Shown here: piece after piece, positions 33,131-43,798 of the stretch
How the letters are laid out: every line of letters begins with the position of its first letter
How positions within the stretch are numbered: the first letter of the stretch is position 1
From: Apostichopus japonicus
Lineage: Eukaryota > Echinodermata > Holothuroidea > Aspidochirotida > Stichopodidae
Length of the DNA: 64,000 bases
Assembly: GCF_037975245.1 (NCBI RefSeq)
Contig: NC_092565.1
Span: forward strand, 7,866,999 to 7,930,998
Direction of reading: 5' to 3'
Translations under genes and position numbers: made by a program
Notes under the pieces: model-generated
Database searches by the model: none
Told to the model about the DNA's origin: nothing
The model's input: only the letters and a program-made list of their open reading frames with translations

Positions 33131-34162
33131 AGTGTTTTGTACTCTGTTGTTGTAATCATTATAATTCTAGTTTGGATAGCATGCTTACATTCCAGGGATG
33201 TGTAGCTCACATACATCCCTGGAAATTTGATTATGTTAATTAACTGCCACTAGTCATGTGACTAGGCTAGTTACTAAGTAGTGATTGTGTCTTGTACTGC
33301 AGTACTACACTAGGCTACTCGCATATACTTACTGACCGGGTATATATACTGAATAAGAGAATTGTTGTGAAACTTTAGCCTTAGGCTACCTAGATTAGGC
33401 CTACTAATCCAATGACAACCCAGTCTTATCTCCAACTTTGAACAGGAACAGTGTTCATTGTCAGCCCCGGTCTAATCGCAACTTTGCTTATCCCAACTGA
33501 TCCTAGAAAGGAAAATATTAGCCCTAACGTTTGGCTACACCCAGACCTAACGGTTGGCCTCAACTCAGGTATAATTTGTTAAGTTAAGCCATTGTGTATG
33601 CTTTTCATTTCCGTCCTTTGTCTTTTATGTCTTTGTAATATTTTTGTATTTTGAACTGAGTGCGAATAAAACAAACAAACAAACAAAAATAAGTGTTTTG
33701 TACTCTGTTGTTGTAATCATTATAATTCTAGTATGGATAGCATGCTTACATTCCAGGGATGTGTAGCTCACATACATCCCTGGAAATTTGATTATGTTAA
33801 TTAACTGCCACTAGTCATGTGACTAGGCTAGTTACTAAGTAGTGATTGTGTCTTGTACTACAGTACTACACTAGGCTACTCGCATATACTTACTGACCGG
33901 GTATATATACTGAATAAGAGAATTGTCGTGAAACTTTAGCCTTAGGCTACCTAGATTAGGCCTACTAATCCAATGACAACCCAGTCTTATCTCCAACTTT
34001 GAACAGGAACAGTGTTCATTGTCAGCCCCGGTCTAATCGCAACTTTGCTTATCCCAACTGATCCTAGAAAGGAAAATATTAGCCCTAACGTTTGGCTACA
34101 CCCAGACCTAACGGTTGGCCTCAACTCAGGTATTATTTAAGTTAAGCCATTGTGTATGCTTT
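33042..34162. repeat. 560-bp tandem duplication (33042-33601 and 33602-34162)
   Basis: Two adjacent copies starting at TTTTCATTTCCGTCC, differing by only a few bases (for example an extra CAAA unit in copy 2). Each begins with ~80 bp ending GAATAAAA(CAAA)n, the look of a LINE 3' tail. The rest is single-copy-like DNA with TAGGCCTA motifs. Lies within the inferred first intron of PNRC. Confidence 0.95.
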
Positions 34163-34371
34163 AGTTAAAGTCTCACGTATACTCAAACTTAGGCATATTA
34201 CTACATCTTAACTAAGACTATTTAGAATTTATTGTAATAGATTTAATAGCAATGTTAGGCCAACCCAACTGGTCATGCCTACTCGTATTCGTAAAAGTTC
34301 CTACTGACACTAGGCCTAGCCTAGACCTAGGCTATATTGAAATCAAAATAAATAAATGGTGGTGAAATTAC

Positions 34372-34450
34372 CGGAGGAAAAGTGATGTGACAAGACGGCG
34401 AGTACTGGAAACTCCTTCTTGAAGTGAGAAGAAAACAATCTAGTATGTGG
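34372..34450 (-). other. Candidate 5'UTR exon / promoter side of the PNRC gene
   Basis: On the minus strand a CpG-containing stretch ends TTTTCCTCCG|GTAATT, a usable donor, opposite the acceptor at 31781. This would give a 2.6-kb first intron. Only the donor edge (34372) is supported; the upstream limit is a guess and no TATA box is seen. Confidence 0.3.
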
Positions 34451-36413
34451 TGTTACAAAAAAAGGGGTGAATTATGTGAAAATGGGTCTAGGGTTATCCC
34501 TCTTGGGCAAGAAATTGCGGCCACAGCCTGAGACTTTACCGACGTTTTCCTTAAAATGACCTTGCTATCTAGCTATATACCTTCCGTGTATTTCGTTGTT
34601 GCATACAGTGTACTATAATTGTGTGTTTATCAGATTCAGCTGTTGACTTTTCCCTCCAATGAGAGCGGTAAATGCTGATCACATGATTGAAATAACCAAT
34701 AGGAGAGTTGAAATGATAAGGTATATTTGCATATCTAAATATATCGACTGTTGCTAATGCGGCAAACGGGAACTGACGTAAATCCATTGCCTTTACAAGT
34801 TGAAACTGTTTACATATTACAAATTAGGGGATTTCTAAATACCTTACATGATACAATCGCGGTATTTTTAACAAAGTGTATTTTCCAAATTGCGAAATCA
34901 TGGTAGTGTTTCCCTATGGTGAAAACTTGCATACATAAGACAATTTACCAGCCAAAATCTGTCCGAGGGCAAAGGTGTTTCACAGGTTTCTGAATGTAGA
35001 CTAGAACCAAGTCATGCACCAACTACTATAAGGTGATGTAGGCCTATGTCTTCTGAAGATGCAGTAAGTTTCTTACTGCATCAAGTTCAGTGATCAATGT
35101 AAGGGGTGTGAGCATGTGGTTGAGAATGGTCCGTTCCCATGGCTCTTAAAAACAATTTGTGTGACTTTTCTTCAAATAGTATCGGTGATTTAAATTACTT
35201 CAAAAGTTACAACTATAATAACCTTTAATCTTAATTAAAAAATCTCAAAGGGAAGGCGGATAGCTCCTCCACGTAGACCCCTCCACCCGTCATTCGGGAG
35301 GTTCGCTAACATTTTGATGATGTAAATAAATGTCACCAAGCTAAACAGATTTTATAACAGTAATCCCGATATAGTCGCGCTTTTTAGAAAGTATATCTCT
35401 CCGTTGGAATATCACCATCGGTAGGTCAATTGTCTTCCCAAGCCTGAAATCATGCAGGGGGCAGGGGGCGGTACCACTACACTCAGGATTGCGACTAAGT
35501 TTGGCTTGTGGTGTAAGGAGCGGCTATACCTAAACCAAAACGTTCACAAGAACTCTGTGTACCTCTTTCGGCGGAAGTAATGAAGATGCGGCAACTGCAC
35601 TTCCTCACCGTATGTCAGTATCCATGCAGATATATTACCATATTAAACGGCTTTTCGAAAAGACTGCTTTAAATTTTGAAGCATGTCCTTTCAGGCTATT
35701 TAATGATCGAACTAGTGTAACATAGGGATGTGATAAAATGCGCACAGGCGAGTTCCCTCAACTTCCAAGTTTTTTCTTGTCATCACTCAGGCTGACATGT
35801 TGTAGTACTCGAGTCCGTAGTCACGGTACATTCTTTGGACCGGCGTTCTCAAAGGATTGTAATCGCATGTTCTCGGATATGTTACAAACATACAGAAAAT
35901 TGCTTTTATTCACACACCTACGGTATAGGGTAGTTTCCTTGTGACAATATATGCAGTTGTCTACGGTGTAATGATCAAGCAACGACAACTCTTTCTGCAT
36001 ACATGCCTGCATGCATAACTGCTCGATCGTATATCATTATGTAAATCAGTTCCTTTGAAATAGTTAATGAAGTTGGTTGGGTACATGACAGTTTTCCTTT
36101 ACATTACCTACTTCAAGGGTTCTAAGGCTAGATGAAACTTAACTTTAAACTTCAATTTTTTTTAGCTTAGTGCAGTTATTTAAAGGGTGTGAAGACTCGC
36201 GCACAAAGAAACGTCTCATGCCGGTAATCTGACCTAGTTTCGAATGAGGTGTAACAGAAGTGTTAGACACCACCATCGATCCCAGAAAATACACACTCAG
36301 CTTGCTACCGTCGGTAATTAGACACTATAGTGTACAGTCAATACATACAGCTACGGTCAATAGTCTCAATACCCACAACACAGTGTACATAGCAGCGATG
36401 GACATCTCAGGTC

Positions 36414-36423
36414 TATATAAAAG
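36414..36423 (+). promoter_or_regulatory. Orphan TATA box (TATATAAAAG)
   Basis: A near-consensus TATA box. A start region TTTCATTAGTG lies about 30 bp downstream, preceded by twin CACGTTT motifs. No open reading frame of note follows, so it may drive a spliced or noncoding transcript, or be chance in AT-rich DNA. Confidence 0.3.
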
Positions 36424-37948
36424 ATAACAAGGTATCACGTTTCACGTTTCATTAGTGTCTGCATTTTGTAGCGACAAGAAGAAAACTTCACTTGAAAGCA
36501 ACGGAAAGTTACTTTTTTCAGAGCGCGGCACGCGGTTTGGGGCGAGTCTTCAATGCCAAGTTAAGTTCAGTTTATAAGCTAAGTTTAGCTTACTGCAGGG
36601 TATTGTTCAATTCAGTTTAGATTAGTTAAGTTTAATTAAGCTTAGTTTAATTTACATCAGTTTCGTTCAGCTTAGTTCAGTTCACTTCTGTGAATCCCAA
36701 GGGCTAGGAAGCCAACAGTAAATTCCATCTTGTTTTCTGTTTTTCCTGTTATTTATCGGAAGCTAAGTTTAATTGAGTTATAGGTTCAACTCAGCTTAGC
36801 TCAGTTCAGTTACATACATGCACGCCGGGTGGACTCATCGGTCAGGCAATCAAACATGTGCCCAGAACTGTAAGGGCCCATCACTATTGTCTCAATTATC
36901 ATATAGGTTATTCTATTACAAATTGTGTGGTTGTTATCGTAAGAGGATTTTTTTTGGGGGGGGGAGGGGGTAATTGAGGCATGTCCAGAGCCACACATAT
37001 CTTTAAATAAGTAATGCGACAATAGAGGTGGGAAAGGGGGGTGGAGGAAAATCACTGTTTTGTTACTGGCTTACTGCTAGTGGCGAGGGTGGGGCCCAAA
37101 GTATTCATATACATATACAAACTTTCTACTTTTGAAGGTTACCTGCTAACTACTCATATTCTCTTGTCGACTGTTTAAACCCAACCCATACTCACAAAAG
37201 ACATCTAAAGTAAAATCAGATACGCCACTGTCGTGTTTTTAACTGGATATAACGAGCAATGATTATGCAATACTTCCACATCCATGTTTCTTATCTTTCA
37301 GTAACGTGTTTTCTAAATATGGCGGCGCTATAGCGGAAAACAGTAACAACGTTTGGATATTTCGGAAGCGCTAAAATATCGAGAAAACATTAGTGCTGAT
37401 AAATCTGCATGGTGAAGATAATGCCAAGTAATGCGAAGTAAAGGAGAGGGCAGGAATAGGGTTGGCAGAGGTGGTACTACTTTTCTTTTAACAGTTACGT
37501 AGATGAGAGAAATATATACAAAAAAACAACAACATGTGATTGCGTTTGGAGATGGCTAGCATATGGTTTGTCGCCATCATCTTTCTTTGACTTGTTTTAT
37601 CTTGTACAATGACAAAAACAAGTTAAATATCACTAATTGCAGTAGTCTGTCCGAACTGTTCGATCTATTTGTAAGATATTTATTTTTGATAGGATTCTAT
37701 AAAGAAATGAAAAGTAGATTTTACGGACGTTTTTAATACAACAAGCGTTATCCTTCCCGAAAAGGCTAAACAATGAAAAACAAAATTGTGGTGAGAGTTG
37801 TTAAGGTTTTGATGAATCCGTTCCATATTTCAACGACCCAGCCAGAATATTTCCTTTTGTAAATATATACCCATATATCACTAGAAATAGCCCACGTTAC
37901 CTGAATGTTAAGTTTGTTCCATCCTTCCCCAACCTCATTTCCCCATGA

Positions 37949-38131
37949 TATAAAGAGGGAGCCTACTGAACAAAGTGCAGTGTTCCTCTTTTACGTCAAC
38001 TGTACTGAAAATTCAGTTAACTCACCGATCGAGGAATAGTGAGTCAAACAATAGAAATGTATGTTTTCGTCCTACTGGCCTCATTTCTGTTATATATACA
38101 CGCCAGGGGCCTCGAGATCCTACTCGGATGA
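37949..38131 (+). other. TATA-like box and 24-codon ORF with signal-peptide character
   Basis: TATAAAG at 37949 and a GCAGTGTT initiator-like site about 28 bp downstream. Then an ATG at 38057 (purine at -3) opens MYVFVLLASFLLYIHARGLE ending at TGA 38131. The hydrophobic stretch looks like a secretion signal. No in-frame donor exists before the stop, so it would be a 24-aa peptide or a chance ORF. Confidence 0.2.
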
Positions 38132-38826
38132 CATAAATGTTGTTTCACATCATTCGGAACATAACGTTGTTTACCTTAATACTCTACTCATGTTTGTTTT
38201 TACCTCCATGATCCATGTTAGCCCTTTACTTCGACCAAGAGAAAGCGCATAAAGTGAGGGCGCAGTTTACCTTTCCATCGAGAAGAGCCATCGAGAAGAG
38301 CAGATAATCATGTCGAGGTGCAGAGCAAGGACTCAACAGTTAGTTACCAACTTCCTACTCCACTTCACCATATTATTTTGTAGACGTGTCCACGTTCTAT
38401 ATCCTACATGTACTCCACAGATCGCTGACAGTTTTGTTGTTCCGAAGCTTCCATGTCATTGGCTTTGTATAGAAATTGAACATTTTAGCGGTGAACGGTT
38501 TAGTCTCTGAATCACAGCCTTTTCACTGACCCAGGACGGTTCTTTTCAAACTTTAAAGCACCGAACCTGGTTTAAGTTTCGCCCCAATTTTCACATCAAG
38601 TAATGAGGCCCTATTTACATGTGGGATATCCTATATGAGTTGATTTGTGGTCACATTGATGTGTCATTGTGCTACAGGATTAGGCATCAATTTGAGAGCA
38701 TGGTCATCTGGCGATGTTCGAGACTGTTCCATAAACAGGAATTTCATAGTAAAGTCATTTCAAGCTCAGTCTACTTGCAGGCATAATTATTTATTATGAT
38801 TCATTTCATTCATCAGAGGAGGGCTT

Positions 38827-39175
38827 CTAGGATGAGGTGTTCCTTTATTATAAGCGGTTACAGCTGCTGAATCTCACCATACTGGAGCTTAGGAGGTTAC
38901 GAGGTGACTCGATTCAGGTTTTCAAGATTGTGTATTGTTTTACAATTTATCCTTCACTGACTTTTTCATGTTTGCTAATACGTAATAGTAGATGTACCAG
39001 AGGTCATTGTCTTAAACTCCAGAAGTTACAATGTAGGATTAATATTCGGCATAACTTTTCTCTAAGGGTTGTGAATGAGTGGAACGGTTAGCCTGAGAAA
39101 GTTGTATGCAAGTAGTGTGAATGGGTTTAAGAATGCTTTGGACAAGCACTTTAAGCATTGTAATCGAGCCTGATT
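38827..39175 (+). pseudogene. 5'-truncated LINE ORF2 C-terminus (CR1/L2/jockey-like)
   Basis: Translation gives KRLQLLNLTILELRRLRGD, IQVFKIVYCF, then RCTRGHCLKLQK and INIRHNFSLRVVNEWNG. After an in-frame TAG and a +1 shift it reads SSVNGFKNALDKHFKH. This is the standard C-terminal tail after the RT domain of CR1/L2/jockey-type LINEs. It is dead: one stop codon and at least one frameshift, with no RT domain upstream. Confidence 0.85.
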
Positions 39176-39377
39176 TTTTGTGTGTCTTCAGTCCCCCCCC
39201 CCCCTCTCATATTGGGTATTTGGTGGGGACTTGAGTGTCCCTCCTGATCCTTTTTGTCTACTACACTAAACTATTGTTTTTTGATTTTCTCGAACTTACA
39301 TGCTATTTTAGCTTCGTTTAAAAAAAATGACACAAAATGAATCAACTATCTTATCTTACACCCTATATCCCCCAAAA

Positions 39378-39512
39378 CAAAAGAGAAGAAAAGACAGAGG
39401 AGTAAAGAAAACAAAAGAAAACAAAACAAAGAAAAGAAAAGCAAAAGAAAAAAAACAAAACAAAGAAAAGAAAAGAAAAGCAAAAGAAAAAAAAAGAAAA
39501 AGAAGAGATTAC
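39378..39512. repeat. Purine-rich AAAAG/AAAAC low-complexity tract
   Basis: Almost only A and G with scattered C; translates to a lysine-rich open frame that is an artefact of composition. Confidence 0.9.
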
Positions 39513-39627
39513 TTTGAAGGCTTAGCTATGACAGGAATGTGATTTATTTCTCTGAATGAAAATATTACCGAACCTAAAATTTCTGGCAGAAGTCTGTCAT
39601 ACAAAAGTTTAAGGTGTGCTATTTGGG

Positions 39628-39842
39628 CCCCAAATATGCTAGATATTCAAATATGGTCACCTTTGGTCCAAATTATTAAACTGTTTTATTACAACCTTCG
39701 AGGAAACTTTCCTCACTGGGACATTTAGTCCACTTATGTGTTCCTTAAAAATGTCTGAGAACAATTTGGAGACCTCTACAGGAAAGTATTTTTGAAAACA
39801 TCTAGCAATTATAGCGTGCTCTAATTTGGGGCCTATACTGAC
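39628..39842 (+). repeat. Dispersed ~220-bp repeat, copy A
   Basis: Runs from CCCCAAATATGCTAGATATT to AATTTGGGGCCTATACTGAC. Roughly 80-85% identical by eye to the reverse complement of 42030-42257. No coding capacity. The similar CCCCAAAT/ATTTGGGG ends suggest a degenerate MITE. Related fragments appear near 4848 and 5105. Confidence 0.75.
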
Positions 39843-42029
39843 ACAAGCCTGACAATTTTACCCGTCCCCTATCGGTCCCACTCCTTCCTCACCCGATCAC
39901 CATGGGCGTTTACTGGAAAACCTGCTTACGAGTTTGGGACTTTTTTGTCTGGCAAAAATGCAACTCATGTTTGTATTTCTTATAGGGTACACGTTTATTT
40001 GCTATTTCTTTCTATTCTTGTTCAATATATGGGCCGAAGGTAGTAATTTTTGCCATTGATTGTAATTTATGTGAACGTAAACTCCTCATAAAATCGATGG
40101 CGTGGTAATGCATGTTGAATTTAGTCCACACGGAAGCTGTGAATTCTTATAGCAGTGCTTTGAACTATGCATACAATGGGTGATTATTCTGGATAGTAAA
40201 GTTACGCGTTATACACACACCACATTGCTGTTACTGTTGATCCTTTACAAGGGCAGGTTAGATAATATTATTGAAAATTGTTTAATTCGTTGAAGGGTAA
40301 CCTAGGTAATGTCAGGCATTGAAATAGTAAATGCCATTTTCAGCCAGGCCTGTTCAAGTTATCGTCTACGGCCAGTTATTCTGTGACGTCACGGGACTTG
40401 GCATTGGTTTTCTTTTTCTATTTCCCTTATTTCAAGTAATTGAGGATGTACCTTCTCTTTTGACAGGAATGGAAATCTAACCTTGCATAGTGAAAGACTT
40501 GGGGACAATGTGCATGTATGTAAAGGTGTTCAACATGCACTTTGTCCGCAATTTATGTAAAAATATCTTATTCAATGTAAGTAAAAATGTGCAAGCGTCA
40601 CATAGTTTGCCCATTACATGCTGGCCACAATTTTCCCACAAGTGATCTAGTCCATCATTAAGTTGATGCTAATATTAGACTAAGGCCCAGGGTGTATCTC
40701 GACTTCTGTTTTTAAGGGGAATTGACAGATATTTGTCGGGGAGGCTTGCCCCAAACTTCCCTCCTTCTTCAGCCACCCTGTGGTTACTTGTCTGCTAAGG
40801 CCTAATTCCGTACAATGTGGGAACTGCAACAACTTCCTGGTAAGATGTGGTTCTCTTGAATTCCACCAGCTGAATATGAACCCTTGTTGCTCATGGCCCT
40901 CTGCATATTCTGCAGATGGTATAGTATCCTGACCCTATATGCATGGAGGCACAATCTACGGTACGAATCGACCGCAAAGAACGATTCTGCGTACTGTGGC
41001 TATACATAACACGAATATACACACTAAACCGCCTTCGTACATATTGACTGGGCTCCAATATCTCCGCGATTTGTGTGGTAGAGTATATACTATGCATATG
41101 AAAACACAGGCAAGCCTATATCATAAAATGAATGTCAGTCACTAGCAGTAAAAGTGTAAGCAGTCAGCACAGTACTCATAATAATAGGCTGGAATCGAGA
41201 GTAACCCAAGGTTGGAACCCCATACCCTGTAAGTTGTTTGTTTGGACTCAACAGTGGATAAAGCATCGGACAGAACATCTATATTATAATGTGCAAAAGG
41301 TTGGTGTTTCACCGGTTCTATATCTTATTTTGACTCATAATTGTAAGTTAGTGTTTGTAGTGTAGTGTTATCTGAAATTTTCTGTATGCATAGCCTAACG
41401 TTAATGGGTAGCTAGTCTAGTACGTAGGGCTTCAGTTATCTCTGTGTTTATCAACTATCATTATCACCATTAACATGAATTTATTATCTAGGCCTAGGCC
41501 TAACACCTTAACTGAAATAGCCATGTTTAAGTTAGTCTAAAAGGCCCACTAGCCTAAGTGAATAGTTTAGGCCTTCGATTATTGTTGAATGGACCTATGC
41601 TAGGGCTAGCCAAATACCAACACAAACGTTAGTTGGTTAACTCAGTTAAAACTTAGGTAGGGCCTACTGGCTACACATATCACTGGCTGTTACTGTAAAA
41701 TAGGTAAACCTTATGTGTAAATGTTATGAAGTTTCATTTGAAACGATGAACCGCTGACCTCTGGTCTAACAGTAACACTAACAGTAAAGGGAAAGCACAC
41801 ATAGGCTACACCTCCTATACTAGTCCTACGACTCCTAGGCCTAACACTAGTACTAGTAGTAAGGCCCAAGTTAAACATAGGCACATGACCACAAATTAGT
41901 ATTTGAAAGTATCATTACTGATTAACCTAAGCCAACAGTTCATCTCTCAAAATACCTCCAATGCCCACCCTCATGTTTGATGAACATTTTGTGCAAAGTG
42001 CATTCCTACACCAGCACACATGAAAGGTA

Positions 42030-42257
42030 GTCAGTATAGGCCCCAAATTATAGCTCGCTATAATTGCTAGAAGTTTTCAAAATGTATTTTCCTGGAGGTG
42101 AGATCTTAACCCTCCAAATTGTTCTCAGACATTGCTAAGGAACACACAGGATGACTGAATGTCAATGTGAGGACAATTTCCTCGAAGGTTGTCTTAAAAA
42201 CAGTTTGAGAATTTTGGCCAAAGATGACCATATTTGAATATCTAGCATATTTGGGGT
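42030..42257 (-). repeat. Dispersed ~220-bp repeat, copy B (inverted)
   Basis: Inverted partner of 39628-39842, with the same end motifs and the shared block ACAACCTTCGAGGAAA in the other orientation. Confidence 0.75.
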
Positions 42258-43365
42258 CAATACAGCATACTTTTATCACTAGGGTTACCATTCATCTTGT
42301 TTAATCAGGGTTTTACCAGTTTTTGCCATTAAATTTCATTTTTTTTCCACTGCAGACAAAATTGCCAAAATACAAACTAACAATAAAGTTTTAAACCACA
42401 TGTAGTAGGTATCACCATACATTCGACTGATTCCGAAGCATAATATCAGTCATTCTCAACTCATAAACATTAATTATTCATTGCCGCATATAAGAACTGT
42501 AAGCTTTGCCGCAAGTACCAACTTAATGCAATATAAGCAATATTTTACACTGGACATACTAAATCGGTGTATAAATATGCCAATGCTTGGTATGAAGATC
42601 TCTTCATAATTGCCAAGTTTCATACCCTTAGGCTTCTCCCAGAGGACGTGGCATCCCGCTTTTCCACCATAGACATATGGGAACCCTACTTACACAACTG
42701 TACTTTCCATGTACATGAAAATTAACATACTTTCAGAACTTGGACAAGTTGGTATATAAGTATGGAGTCAATAAGGACAATATATTACAGGTCTAGGCTA
42801 GAGAAGTCTTCTCTAAACTTGTTGTTATTCCCAGTCTCATTGGTTAAATGGGAGTGGGATTCATAACAGAGGACAAACCATATGCCATAAAATGACTGCT
42901 ATACATGTATGTATGACTTGATTAGCAACTAGGGTTTGTAGCTTTACAGAACAAAAATTGTTCATCAATTTATCCAAGCATCAGAGCAAATTTCATGTAG
43001 ATCAAGTTGTCAACAAGATTTCTATTGTGCATTATTTGACTTCCCATTCAACGGAAGCTATGTTAGGCCTAAATTCTGAGCATGATGAAGGGCCAACATC
43101 CTAAGTACTTGTCAAATACATAGTGTAGTATGTTACCTTAGGAGAGGCTGGATATTCCTAGAAGCACCTATAGCTGTAAAACACTTACACGTATGGCATG
43201 TATGAACTGCCGACAAATGTGGACGCAACCTATGTTAGCATGGAGGGGCTTAAATAGACTATCCTCTTTGCATTCAATTCTTTGCAGGTGATTTGTAACG
43301 TGCGGAGGGCAGTAGTGTGAAGATTGTGAATATAAGCGTTGGACGAACTACTTCTGCGGCTGAGT

Positions 43366-43798
43366 ATGCGGATTGCCCCAAATGGCAGAATTGATGGAAA
43401 TCCACGCCATCATCAACTTTACTTGAGAAGAATTGGCAAGAGAAAGCAGCAGAGAGGTGTGAAAAGGACACTACGTGAAAATTTTGAATTGGAAAATACT
43501 TTGGCTATTCAAAGTTCAAGTGAAGTAGAACTCGAGGGTAGTGTAGTGAGAGAGCCTGAGGGAAGGAGCACATTGGCCTGTAGTAGAGGCCTGACGAGAC
43601 AAAGATCACCTTGGCAACATTATTCACTTCAGTCTTCCTCGTCAAGTTCAAGCTCTCAAAATTTCAATCAGGGTGGAGAAACACAGTCGTCCCGCGTGCA
43701 GCATTCGGCTGTTGAACGGACAGAGTCACGATCGAGGCCTTTTTCTTCAAGGTACGAGACAACTCACTCCAGGAGACAGCAAGCAGGGAACAATACAG
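43366..43798 (+). CDS. Candidate coding exon of an unidentified gene (Ser/Arg/Gln-rich)
   Basis: ATG at 43366, with an upstream in-frame stop at 43333. 144 complete codons, then donor AATACAG|GTAACT in phase 1. The protein starts MRIAPNGRIDGNPRHHQLYL. It has a basic patch RRIGKRKQQRGVKRTLREN, a serine run (SLQSSSSSSSSQNFNQ) and an SRSRPFSSRYETTHSRRQQ tail. It looks disordered and possibly nuclear. No known domain is recognised. An acceptor-like TTCTTTGCAG ends at 43287, so the exon may have an upstream 5'UTR partner. Its phase fits 55372. If the donor is ignored the frame would end at 43881 (171 aa). GC content and codon use are higher than in the surrounding DNA. Confidence 0.5.

Larger units (their letters stand above)
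34451..43288. other. Intergenic DNA with repeats
   Basis: Contains the LINE remnant, the inverted ~220-bp repeat pair, the purine tract, the orphan TATA boxes and a degenerate AGTTTAGCT-rich stretch (36550-36810). An ATGGCGGCG motif like a YY1-type promoter element lies at 37319, but it is followed at once by a stop codon. No convincing coding exon. Confidence 0.5.

Noticed and set aside
36428..36453. Interferon-response-like GAAACGTGAAAC on the - strand
   Set aside because: The two GAAA blocks are three bases apart instead of the two that the motif requires.
39327..39542. Lysine-rich 71-codon frame
   Set aside because: Translation of an A/G low-complexity tract.
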